From Hydrogenophaga sp. 2FB (GTDB lineage Bacteria > Pseudomonadota > Gammaproteobacteria > Burkholderiales > Burkholderiaceae_C), in NCBI RefSeq assembly GCF_005503365.1, contig NZ_SCML01000029.1, positions 18,659-82,658 on the forward strand: DNA of 64,000 bases, read 5' to 3'. Under the pieces are notes generated by a model that searched no databases, was not told where the DNA came from, and saw only the letters and a list, made by a program, of their open reading frames with translations. A program made the translations under genes and the position numbers. Below, one piece after another: positions 36,139-44,220 of this stretch (positions are counted from its first letter, which is position 1; each line of letters opens with the position of its first letter).

Positions 36139-36561
36139 TCAGCCGCTGACGAGACCCGCCGCCGCCACGCCGGTCATGCAGATCAACTCGTCCTCATCGC
36201 CGGTGCCGCCGCTGGCGCCCACCGCGCCGAGCAGTTGGCCTTGCGCGTTCTTGATCACCACCGCACCGGTCTGCGGCAGGAACTTGCCGTCGGATGTGGC
36301 GGCGAGCGAGACGAAGAAGTTCGGGTTGCCCTTGGCGCGTTCGCCCAGCGTGCGGCTGGACACGCCCATGCCGACCGCACCCCAGGCCTTCGCCCGCGCA
36401 ATGTCAAAGCGGAACATGCTCGCGCCGTCTTCGCTGGCGAAGGCCTTCAGGTTGCCCGACGCGTCGAGCACGGCGATGCCCATGGGCTGGTAACCCATCT
36501 CGCGGGATTTCGCGAGAGCGGCGGTGATGATGTGTTGGGCTTGGTCGAGGGTGAGGTTCAT
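36139..36561 (-). CDS. GlcG/HbpS (DUF336) family protein
   Basis: A 140-residue protein covering the whole DUF336 domain: LDQAQHIITAALAKSREMGY, MGIAVLDASGNLKAFASEDG, RAKAWGAVGMGVSSRTLGER and the Gly-rich LLGAVGASGGTGDEDE. Relatives include GlcG and the haem-binding HbpS, and they often sit beside oxidoreductase or aromatic catabolic genes; the molecular role is uncertain. It follows the second Bug gene by 35 bp on the same strand, as third gene of cluster B. Confidence 0.9.
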   Translation of the reverse strand: MNLTLDQAQHIITAALAKSREMGYQPMGIAVLDASGNLKAFASEDGASMFRFDIARAKAWGAVGMGVSSRTLGERAKGNPNFFVSLAATSDGKFLPQTGAVVIKNAQGQLLGAVGASGGTGDEDELICMTGVAAAGLVSG

Positions 36562-36596
36562 GTTGAGAGGGGGTTGATGGGTTGTTGCGGGTCGCG

Positions 36597-37577
36597 TCAA
36601 TCTTCCGGCTTGAAACCGGTGACCTTCACCACGTTGCCCCAGAAAGCGTGATTCTCACGGATGGCTTTGGTCAGGCCTTCGGGCGACACCCGCATGACCT
36701 CCAGGCCGTTCTTGTCGATCACGTCCTTCATCGCCGGCGCAGCCAGCGCGTCGTTCACGGCCGCGTTGAGCGCGGCCACCTTGGCCTTGTCCATGCCGGC
36801 CGGGCCGTACCACCCGAGCCAGTCGACGAAGGCGACGTCCTTGTAGCCGAGTTCGGTCAGCGTGGGCGTGTCGGGCAGGGCCTTCCAGCGCGTCGGCGCC
36901 GAGACCGCGAGCGCGCGCAAGCTGCCCGAGCGGATGTGTGGCAGCACCTCGCTCACCACGTTGAAGCTGACCGGGATCTGGCCACCGCGCAGGTCGGTGA
37001 GCAGCGGCGCGCCGCCCTTGTACGGCACGGCCTGCATGTCCACGCCGGATTGTTTGCCCAGCATCGCGCCGGCCAGGTGCAGCGAGGAGCCCGTGGCCGG
37101 CACGCCGTAGTTGGCCTGGCCCGGGTTGGCCTTGGCCCACTTCAGGTAGTCGGCCACGGTGCGGATCTCGGCCGGCAGGCCCGGGCCGGCGGTGAACACC
37201 GCCGTATAGGTGCACAGACCGGCGATGCACGTGAAGTCCGCCAGCGTGTCGTAGGGCAGCTTCTTGAAGACGTGCGGGTGCAGCGTCATCACCGAACTCG
37301 GGCAGCCGAACAGGGTGTTGCCGTCGGGCGCGGAACGCTTGACGAACTCGGCCGCGATGCGGCCACCCGCGCCGGGCTTGCTGTCGTAAATGATGGGCTG
37401 CGGGTACTTGCCGCGCAGTTGGTCGATCAGCGGCCGCGCGACCTGGTCGCCCAGGCCGCCACCGACCGGGAAGCCCGACCACAGGGTCGCGTTGGCGGGC
37501 GCCTGCGCCCACACCGGCAAGCCCGTGGTGGCCAGGCCGCCGAGGGCCGCGCCGCGAAGAAGGGTTCTGCGTTGCAT
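36597..37577 (-). CDS. Bug-family substrate-binding protein (second)
   Basis: A 326-residue periplasmic binding protein with a twin-arginine-like signal (MQRRTLLRGAALGGLATTGL, cleavage near VWAQA). Mature blocks are ATLWSGFPVGGGLGDQVARP and PIIYDSKPGAGGRIAAEFVK, typical of Bug proteins, although the usual PxGP/PGGxxD ligand loop is altered to FPVGGGLGD. It lies 36 bp downstream of the ThDP-ALDH fusion gene and probably binds a carboxylated substrate feeding that enzyme. Only moderately similar to the Bug protein of cluster A. Confidence 0.92.
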   Translation of the reverse strand: MQRRTLLRGAALGGLATTGLPVWAQAPANATLWSGFPVGGGLGDQVARPLIDQLRGKYPQPIIYDSKPGAGGRIAAEFVKRSAPDGNTLFGCPSSVMTLHPHVFKKLPYDTLADFTCIAGLCTYTAVFTAGPGLPAEIRTVADYLKWAKANPGQANYGVPATGSSLHLAGAMLGKQSGVDMQAVPYKGGAPLLTDLRGGQIPVSFNVVSEVLPHIRSGSLRALAVSAPTRWKALPDTPTLTELGYKDVAFVDWLGWYGPAGMDKAKVAALNAAVNDALAAPAMKDVIDKNGLEVMRVSPEGLTKAIRENHAFWGNVVKVTGFKPED

Positions 37578-37613
37578 GTCTTGTCTCCTAACTCGTTGTG
37601 GAACTGAAGTGGA

Positions 37614-40600
37614 TCAGAAGGGGTAGTGGCGCGGCGTGGTCTGCAAGGTGATCCAGCGCAACTCGGTGAACGCCTCGATGCCGGCCTTGCCGCCGAAGCG
37701 CCCGTAGCCCGAGGCCTTCACGCCGCCAAACGGCATCTGCGCTTCGTCGTGCACGGTCGGGCCGTTGACATGGCAGATGCCGGACTCGATGCGTTGCGCC
37801 ACCTGCAGCGCGCGCCCGGCATCGCGGCCGAACACCGCGGCCGACAGGCCATACGGGTTGTCGTTCGCGCAGGCCACGGCCGCGTCCACGCCGTTCACGC
37901 GCACCACCGGTTTGACCGGGCCGAAGCTCTCGTCGTGGTAGATGTTCATCTCGCGCGTCACGTGGTCGAGCACGGTCGCGGGCATCAGCGTGTTCTCGGC
38001 CTTGCCGCCGCAGACCAGCGTGGCGCCCTTGGCCAGCGCGTCGTCGATCAGCGCGTTGCAACGCTCGACGGTGCGCATGTCGACCACCGAGCCGAGCACG
38101 GTCGGTCCCTTGCGCGGGTCACCGAGTGGCAGGCCCACGGCGCGCGCGGCCAGCTTGGCGACGAAGGCGTCGGCCACGCTGTCGTCGACGACGATGCGCT
38201 CGGTCGACATGCAGATCTGGCCCGAGTTGGCGAAGCTGCCGAAGATCGCGCCGTCCACCGCCGCGTCGAGATCCGCATCGTCGAGCACCACGAAGGGCGC
38301 TTTGCCACCCAGTTCGAGCACCACCGGCTTGAGGTGCTTCGCACAGGTCTGCGCGATCAGTTTGCCCACACCGGTGGAACCGGTGAAGTTCACGCGGCGC
38401 ACGGCCGGGTGCGCCACCATCGCTTCCACCACGGTGGCCGCATCGGCCGGCGCGTTGGTGATGAAGTTCACCACGCCGGGTGGAAAGCCCGCGTCGTGCA
38501 GCGCGTCGATGATCAGGCCGTGCGTGGCCGGGCAGAGTTCGGAGCCTTTGAGCACCACGGTGTTGCCGCAGGCCAGCGGTGTGGCGATGGCGCGCACGGC
38601 GAGGATGACGGGCGCGTTCCACGGTGCGATGCCCAGCACCACGCCGGCCGGCACGCGCAGGCCCATGGCCAGGCTGCCAGGCACGTCGGACGGGATCACC
38701 TCGCCGCTGATCTGCGTCGTGATGGCCGCCGCTTCCTGCAGCATGCCGGCGGCCAGGTGCACGTTGAAGCCGGCCCAGGGCGCGGCCGCGCCGGTCTCAC
38801 CCGCCATGGCGGCGGTGAACTGCGCGGCGCGCGCTTCGAGCGCGGTGGCGGCCTTGAGCAGCAGCGCGCGCCGCTCGCCCGGGCCGGTGGCCGACCAGGC
38901 GGGGAAGGCGGCAGCGGCAGCGTCCACCGCGCGCACCGCGTCCTGCTCCGTGGCGGCCGGTGCGCGCGTGGCCACCTGGCCGTCCAGCGGGTTGCGCCGC
39001 TCGAAAGTCTTGCCCGATTCGGCGGCGGCTTTTTCGCCGCCGATCAGCATGCGGATGTCGTTCAACAGTTTCTCCTTGGGGGTTTCGACACGGGTCAGCG
39101 ACTGAAAGCCGTACTTGTTCATGCTGACGAATTGGCCCACGGCGGGGTGGGGAAGGAACCGGGTGCGGCAGTCGAGCACGGCGGGCAGGCCGGAGTCGAT
39201 CGCGCGCTGCAGGGCGGCGGCGATGTCGCCGGCGCGCGTGACCACCTCGCCGTGGCAACCGAAGCCGCGCGCGATGGCCGCGTAGTCGGTGTCTTCCAGC
39301 GCGGTGGCCATCTCGAAATCCAGGCCCGCTTTCTGGCCCATGCGGATCACGCCCCAGGCCGCGTTGTTGTGGACCACGGTGATGACGGGCAGGCGGTAGC
39401 GGCGCGCGGTGTCCAGTTCGTTGAGCGTGAAGCCGAACGCGCCGTCGCCGGTGATGTTGAGCACGGTCTGGTGCGGGAATTGCGACTTCAGCGCGATCGC
39501 CGCCGGCAGGCCGTAGCCGAGGTGGGCCATGCCGGGTTCGTGGAAGCGCGTGCGCACACCGTGCACGGGCGTGAGGTCGTTGCTCCAGAAGGTGGTGTGG
39601 CCGCCGTCGTAGACCGCGAGCGCGTCGTGCGGCATGGCATCGCCCACGGCCTTGGCCAGCGCGGCGGGGTGCATGGTTTCTTCGGTGTCGGCGGCCATCA
39701 CGGCCAGCTTGCGTTCGTAGCGCGCGCGCACCGCGCGGACCTCGGACAACCACGAACGGTGCGGCGGCGCTTCGTCGCCGAGTGCGGCCAGCAGATCGCG
39801 CAAGGCCTCGCCCGCGTCGGCCTGCATGGCGATCTCATGCACCGCGGCACCGCCGAGCGCGGAGGGGTCGACGTTGATGTTGATGAGCCGGTGGTGGCGC
39901 CGCGCCAGCGCGCCGCGCTCGTCCCACATCCACGAAGACCAGCGGCAACCGATGCTGACGATCACGTCGGCGCGCTCGAAGGCCACTTTCACCGCCTCGC
40001 CCGCGATGATGCCGCCGTGGCCGATGAAAAACGGGCTGTCCGACGGCACCACGCCCAGCGCCATCTGCGTGGGCACCACTGGCGCGTTCAACCGCTGCGC
40101 GAGCGCGCGCAGCGCATCCGCCGCACCGGCCGCCACCACGCCACCCCCGCCCACGATGAGCGGGCGTTTCGCGCCACGCAGCAAGGCCACCGCCGCGTCC
40201 ACCAGGGCGGCGGCCGGGCGCGGGCCCAGCGTGGCGCGGTAGCGCTGCGGCGCCAGCTCGAACTCGTCGGCCGCGAAGGCGTGCACCTCGCCCAGCACGT
40301 CCTGTGGAATGTCCAGGTGCACCGGGCCGGGCCTCCCGCTCAGCGCCTCGCGAAACGCGCGCCGCGCCAGCTCGGGCATGCGGCGCCCGTCGTTCACCAC
40401 GGCGTTCCATTTGGTCAGGGGCGCGGTGACCGCGCGCGTGTCCATGTCCATGAACACGCCGTTGTGCGGGTAGGCGCTGGCGCGGTGCTGGTTGGTGGTT
40501 ATCGCCAGCAGCGGCAGGTTGTTGTTGAACGCCACGCCCAGGCCCGAGGCCATGTTCAGACCGCCCGGCCCCAGTTCGCCCACGGCCACCGCGAGCTTGC

Positions 40601-40856
40601 CGGTGCCGGCGTGCAGCGCGGCCGCCATCATCGGCCCGGCGGCTTCGTGGCGCACACCGATGAAACGGATGCGCGGCTCCCGGCTGAGCGCATGGAACAG
40701 CGGCGAGAGCTTGCCGCCGACGATGCCGAACACCGTGTCCACGCCCTCGGCCAGCAGCACCTGCACCAAGGCCTGCGCGCCGTTGAGGCGCAACGGCGGG
40801 CGCTGTGTGGCGGGCGCCTGCGCGGCAGGGGCATCGAGCGGTGGGTTGCGGGTCAT
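37614..40856 (-). CDS. ThDP-dependent lyase/decarboxylase fused to aldehyde dehydrogenase
   Basis: One uninterrupted 1080-residue frame. Residues about 25-585 are a complete ThDP enzyme of the acetolactate synthase/benzoylformate decarboxylase/2-hydroxyacyl-CoA lyase superfamily: catalytic Glu71 (VRHEAAG), central domain 215-360, and the ThDP motif from GDG (470-472) to NN (497-498). Residues about 600-1080 are a complete aldehyde dehydrogenase: Asn747 (APWNAP), GSTGVG (826-831), Glu848 (ELGG) and nucleophile Cys882 (GQICMSTER), most like vanillin/salicylaldehyde dehydrogenases. The ThDP half would release an aldehyde, which the ALDH half oxidises to an acid. It is the first gene of cluster B, divergent from an AraC regulator. 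A Shine-Dalgarno-like AAGGAG survives at the junction. Confidence 0.9.
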   Translation of the reverse strand: MTRNPPLDAPAAQAPATQRPPLRLNGAQALVQVLLAEGVDTVFGIVGGKLSPLFHALSREPRIRFIGVRHEAAGPMMAAALHAGTGKLAVAVGELGPGGLNMASGLGVAFNNNLPLLAITTNQHRASAYPHNGVFMDMDTRAVTAPLTKWNAVVNDGRRMPELARRAFREALSGRPGPVHLDIPQDVLGEVHAFAADEFELAPQRYRATLGPRPAAALVDAAVALLRGAKRPLIVGGGGVVAAGAADALRALAQRLNAPVVPTQMALGVVPSDSPFFIGHGGIIAGEAVKVAFERADVIVSIGCRWSSWMWDERGALARRHHRLININVDPSALGGAAVHEIAMQADAGEALRDLLAALGDEAPPHRSWLSEVRAVRARYERKLAVMAADTEETMHPAALAKAVGDAMPHDALAVYDGGHTTFWSNDLTPVHGVRTRFHEPGMAHLGYGLPAAIALKSQFPHQTVLNITGDGAFGFTLNELDTARRYRLPVITVVHNNAAWGVIRMGQKAGLDFEMATALEDTDYAAIARGFGCHGEVVTRAGDIAAALQRAIDSGLPAVLDCRTRFLPHPAVGQFVSMNKYGFQSLTRVETPKEKLLNDIRMLIGGEKAAAESGKTFERRNPLDGQVATRAPAATEQDAVRAVDAAAAAFPAWSATGPGERRALLLKAATALEARAAQFTAAMAGETGAAAPWAGFNVHLAAGMLQEAAAITTQISGEVIPSDVPGSLAMGLRVPAGVVLGIAPWNAPVILAVRAIATPLACGNTVVLKGSELCPATHGLIIDALHDAGFPPGVVNFITNAPADAATVVEAMVAHPAVRRVNFTGSTGVGKLIAQTCAKHLKPVVLELGGKAPFVVLDDADLDAAVDGAIFGSFANSGQICMSTERIVVDDSVADAFVAKLAARAVGLPLGDPRKGPTVLGSVVDMRTVERCNALIDDALAKGATLVCGGKAENTLMPATVLDHVTREMNIYHDESFGPVKPVVRVNGVDAAVACANDNPYGLSAAVFGRDAGRALQVAQRIESGICHVNGPTVHDEAQMPFGGVKASGYGRFGGKAGIEAFTELRWITLQTTPRHYPF
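39063..39077 (-). promoter_or_regulatory. Internal Shine-Dalgarno and TTG at the ThDP-ALDH junction
   Basis: Inside the fusion gene the minus strand reads AAGGAG (39077-39072), six bases, then TTG (39065-39063), in frame with the ALDH part (codon 598), with an ATG five codons later at the MLIGGEK start typical of ALDHs. It may be a relic of a separate ALDH gene or a functional internal start. Confidence 0.45.
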
Positions 40857-40972
40857 GGAAAAATCGGGTCGGTCATTCGAGGAACGGATGATGCGTGGCC
40901 ACCGCGCACAAAGCGATGGACGATTCGGCCCGACCCTTGTAGTTTTCCGGCATCCGATGACAATCGCTCTCC

Positions 40973-41869
40973 ATGAACGCCTCTCCGCTGCTTTTGGTTC
41001 CCTTCCGCGAAGTTCGCCACGATCAGCCGGACGACTGCCTGCACTACGAATCCGTCGCCGTGCGGGGTGCGGAGATGGACTGGACGATTCCGGCGCACCG
41101 CCATGAGGGTTTGCACCAGTTCCAGATGCTTGAGCAAGGCGGCGTGCGCGGCACCATCGACGGGCGCGAATTCGAGGCCCAAGCGCCGGTGCTGCTGATG
41201 CTCGCGCCCGGTTCGGTGCATGGTTTCACCTACACGCCCGACACGGTGGGCCATCAGGTCACCGTGCCCACCGCGACGCTGCGGCAACTGCTGGGCGGCT
41301 CGAACCTCGCCGACACCGAGCTCGCCACCTCGTGCGTGCTGCCGGACATCGAGGGGCAAGGCATGGTCGAGAGCCGACAGCTGTTTGCCCAGGTCGAGCG
41401 CGAGTTCCGCACCCAGAGCCCGGGCCGCGTGCACGCCTTGCTCGCCTGCGCCACGCTGCTGGCGGTGCAGTTTCTGCGGCACCGCGGCGAGCACTTCCGC
41501 CGCGAACGCGGGCAGGGCGCGCGCGACGCGCTGCTGCAGCGCTACCGCGCGCTGGTGGAGCAGCACTACCGCGAGCACCAGCCCTTGTCGTTCTATGCCG
41601 ACACGCTCGGCGTCACGCCCGACCACCTCAGCCGCACCTGCCGTGGCGCCACGAAACAATCGGCGCTGCACATCCTGCACGAACGCCTGATGCTGGAAGC
41701 GCGTCGCTTGCTGGCGTACTCGTCGATGCCCGTCACCGAGGTGGCGCAGCAACTCGGCTACGACGACGCGGCCTACTTCAGCAAATTCTTCAGCCGCTGC
41801 GTGGGCAATACGCCGTCGGAATACCGGACGCTAGTGGCCAGTGGCGTGCGCGGCGGGATGGCCCTGTGA
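40973..41869 (+). CDS. AraC-family regulator of cluster B (PobR/HpaA-like)
   Basis: A 298-residue protein. The N-terminal cupin sensor contains IPAHRHEGLHQFQMLEQG and the PVLLMLAPGSVHGFTY segment; the C-terminal AraC double HTH includes LSFYADTLGVTPDHLSRTCR and MPVTEVAQQLGYDDAAYFSK. The type resembles PobR/HpaA regulators, which respond to hydroxyaromatic acids. It is divergent from the ThDP-ALDH gene over 116 bp; that gap carries CGGGTCGG (40865-40872) and an inverted CCGACCC (40930-40936), a possible operator pair. The stop overlaps the GTG start of the TolA-like gene. Confidence 0.9.
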   Translation: MNASPLLLVPFREVRHDQPDDCLHYESVAVRGAEMDWTIPAHRHEGLHQFQMLEQGGVRGTIDGREFEAQAPVLLMLAPGSVHGFTYTPDTVGHQVTVPTATLRQLLGGSNLADTELATSCVLPDIEGQGMVESRQLFAQVEREFRTQSPGRVHALLACATLLAVQFLRHRGEHFRRERGQGARDALLQRYRALVEQHYREHQPLSFYADTLGVTPDHLSRTCRGATKQSALHILHERLMLEARRLLAYSSMPVTEVAQQLGYDDAAYFSKFFSRCVGNTPSEYRTLVASGVRGGMAL

Positions 41870-44205
41870 GCGCCACCCGTGTCGCCCCGTGGTCGCAGCG
41901 GGTCCCGCCGATGGACCCCGAACGCAGGCGCCTGTCGTGGGCGCTGCTCTTCTCGGCGGCGTTCCATGCGCTGCTGATGAGCCTGGTGCTGAGCGGGCAA
42001 GGCAGCGGCGTGCCGGGCTTTTCGTGGCCTTGGCAGGAGCGGCGCGGCGAGTTGCCCGCGTTGCCCGCACTGAACGTGGTGCTGCAGCCCGCGCCGATCG
42101 CGGCCGCCGAGCCGGCCGGTGCACCGCCGGCGCCAACGCCCCCATCCGCACGCGCCCAGCCGACGGCGGGTGGCGGCAGGGCAGGGCCGCCATCGGCGGC
42201 GCCAAGGGCTTCTGCGGCGCCTGCCGCGAACCGGGCCAGCAAGCCGCCTCCACCGGCCGCGACCGTGCGCGAAGCGCCTGCCGCACCACCCGTGGCCACG
42301 GTGAAGGCACCGCCGGCCGTGGCGCCCGTCCCGTCGGTGGTCAGAAAACGCGTCGCGCCTCCCGTGCCTGTGCCGACACCCGCGCCCGCGCCAGAGACCT
42401 TCGCTGCCGCTGCCGCGCCTATCGCCCCGAACGTGGCGGCGCCCCTGCCGCCTTCCGAAGCAGCCATGGAACAGATCCGGCGGGACCAGCAGGCGCAAGC
42501 CGCCGAGCGGTTGCTGCGAGAGACACTGGCCCTGCAAGCGGCGCAACGGGCGGCGGAGCAGGCCGTGCAACGAGAGGCCGAGCAGGCGAGACAGGCTGCG
42601 GCGCAGGCCGCGCAACAAGCAGCCCGGCGGGCGGCCGAACAGCGCCTGGAGGATGCGCAGCGGCTGGCGGCGGCTCAGGCCATCGAGGCCGAGCGCGAGA
42701 ACGCGGCCCAGCAAGCGGCGCAGGCCGCGCGCGCCGAGATCGCGCGGCTGGAAGTCGAGCGCCAGGGGGCCGCGCAGCGCGCCGCCGCGCAACAGGAGGC
42801 CGAGTTGCAGGAAGCCGCGCGTCGCGAAGCCGCACAGGCAGACATGCGCCGGGCGGAACTCGAGCGCCAGGCGGCGGCGCAGAAAGCGCAAGCACAACAG
42901 GAAGCCGAACGCCAAGCCACGGCGCGGCAGGAAGCGGCGCGGTTGGAGGCCGAGCAGCAGGCCGCCACGCAACAGACAGCTGCCCGACAAGCCGCGGCGC
43001 AACAGGAAGCTGCGCGTGCCGAAGCGGCCCGGCTGGAGGCTGAACGCCAGGCTGCGGTGCAACAGACCGCGGCACAACTGGAAGCCGCGCGTGCCGAAGC
43101 CGCACGGCTGGAGGCCGAGCGCCAAGCTGCCGTGCAACAGGCCGTGGCACAACAGGAAGCGGCCCGGCAAGCCGCGGAACGACTGGAAGCTGCGCGTGCC
43201 GAAGCCACGCGACTGGAGGCCCAGCGCCAGGCCGCCGCACAACAGCAAGCAGCACGTGCCGAGGCGGTGCAACTGGAGGTTGAGCGTCTGGCCGCAGCGC
43301 AGCTGGAAGCCGCGAGGCAAGCCGCGGAACGGCTGGAGGCGGTGCGCGCGGAAGCGGCGCGCCAGGAGGCCGAGCGTCAAGCGGCAGCGCAACAGGCCGC
43401 AGCGCAGCAGGCGGCGCAGGAAGCCGAACGGCAAGCAGCGGCACAGCAGGCCGCCGCGGCCGAACGTGCCGAAGCGGTGCGTCAGGACGGCGAACGGCAG
43501 GCCGCAGCTGCGCGCGCCGACGCCGCACGCCAGGAGGGCGAGCGCCAGGCCGCGGCGCAACAAGCCGCCGATCAACAAGCCGCCTCGGGCCGCGCCGAAG
43601 CAGCGCGTCGGGAAGGTGCGCTACAGGCCGGAGCACCACAAGCCGGCGCACCTCAGGCCGGCACCTCGGAGGCCGTTCGGCCCAACGCGGCCGGTACCGA
43701 GGCGGACCGGCGCGAAGCCGAGCGCCTGGCCTACGAAGCCGTGCGCGAAGAACGCCTGCGCGCGATCGGGCGGCAACTGAACGAAGAGGCCGATCGGCGC
43801 CGGGAGGCCGAGGCCGCGGCGGCCGCGCGCGACACGCCGCAGTACTGGCAGACCCTGCGTCGGGGCCGCATCTTTGGCTACACCGATGCCAGCGAAGAAC
43901 TCGTGCGTTACGCCCAGACCTTTGCCCGCAAGGTCCAGCAGAACATGACCTTCGAACTGGTGCGCGAAGCCGCGAAACAGCGGCACCAGAACCCGGTGGT
44001 GACCGTGTCCATCCGGGCCGACGGCACGGTCGAATCGGTGCGGTTCGTGGTGCCCAGCGGTGTGTCCGAGATCGACGAAGCCATTCGCGAGATCGTGCGC
44101 AGCCAGGCCAACTACCCGGCGTTTTCACCCGCCCTGGCGCGCGAGTTCGACGTCGTCGAAATCCGCCGCACCTGGAGTTTCGACACCTCCATCCGCCTGC
44201 ATTGA
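41866..44205 (+). CDS. TolA/TonB-like protein with long Ala/Glu/Gln/Arg coiled coil
   Basis: A 779-residue protein. A single transmembrane segment lies at about 24-43 (SWALLFSAAFHALLMSLVLS) with the His seen in TonB/TolA anchors. A Pro/Ala-rich stretch (70-200) leads into a charged coiled coil at about 205-620 rich in A, E, Q and R, built from irregular repeats. The C-terminal domain (about 690-779) is TonB/TolA-like: PVVTVSIRADGTVESVRFVV, then EIRRTWSFDTSIRLH. It should span the periplasm and transmit force or contact an outer-membrane partner. Start GTG 41866 overlaps the AraC stop; ATG 41911 is the alternative. No exbB/exbD or tolQ/tolR genes are adjacent. It is much longer than the usual TolA (about 420). 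Confidence 0.82.
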   Translation: MSATRVAPWSQRVPPMDPERRRLSWALLFSAAFHALLMSLVLSGQGSGVPGFSWPWQERRGELPALPALNVVLQPAPIAAAEPAGAPPAPTPPSARAQPTAGGGRAGPPSAAPRASAAPAANRASKPPPPAATVREAPAAPPVATVKAPPAVAPVPSVVRKRVAPPVPVPTPAPAPETFAAAAAPIAPNVAAPLPPSEAAMEQIRRDQQAQAAERLLRETLALQAAQRAAEQAVQREAEQARQAAAQAAQQAARRAAEQRLEDAQRLAAAQAIEAERENAAQQAAQAARAEIARLEVERQGAAQRAAAQQEAELQEAARREAAQADMRRAELERQAAAQKAQAQQEAERQATARQEAARLEAEQQAATQQTAARQAAAQQEAARAEAARLEAERQAAVQQTAAQLEAARAEAARLEAERQAAVQQAVAQQEAARQAAERLEAARAEATRLEAQRQAAAQQQAARAEAVQLEVERLAAAQLEAARQAAERLEAVRAEAARQEAERQAAAQQAAAQQAAQEAERQAAAQQAAAAERAEAVRQDGERQAAAARADAARQEGERQAAAQQAADQQAASGRAEAARREGALQAGAPQAGAPQAGTSEAVRPNAAGTEADRREAERLAYEAVREERLRAIGRQLNEEADRRREAEAAAAARDTPQYWQTLRRGRIFGYTDASEELVRYAQTFARKVQQNMTFELVREAAKQRHQNPVVTVSIRADGTVESVRFVVPSGVSEIDEAIREIVRSQANYPAFSPALAREFDVVEIRRTWSFDTSIRLH
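43012..43236 (+). repeat. Irregular in-frame repeats of the coiled-coil coding region
   Basis: Near-identical segments starting GCGCGTGCCGAAGC begin at 43012, 43087 and 43192 (steps of 75 and 105 bp, both multiples of 3), each encoding AARAEAxRLEAxRQAA. The larger region from about 42540 to 43600 is made of degenerate versions. Such repeats can expand or contract without breaking the frame. Confidence 0.7.
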
Positions 44206-44220
44206 CCCTTGAACCGTTGC

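Noticed and set aside
37626..40976. 1116-residue open frame on the plus strand opposite the ThDP-ALDH fusion
   Set aside because: Arg/His/Gly/Ala-rich shadow of a high-GC gene; no domain and no sensible start. The minus-strand product has complete catalytic motifs.
41773..44128. Minus-strand open frames opposite the TolA-like coiled coil
   Set aside because: Low-complexity mirror of the Ala/Glu/Gln repeats.
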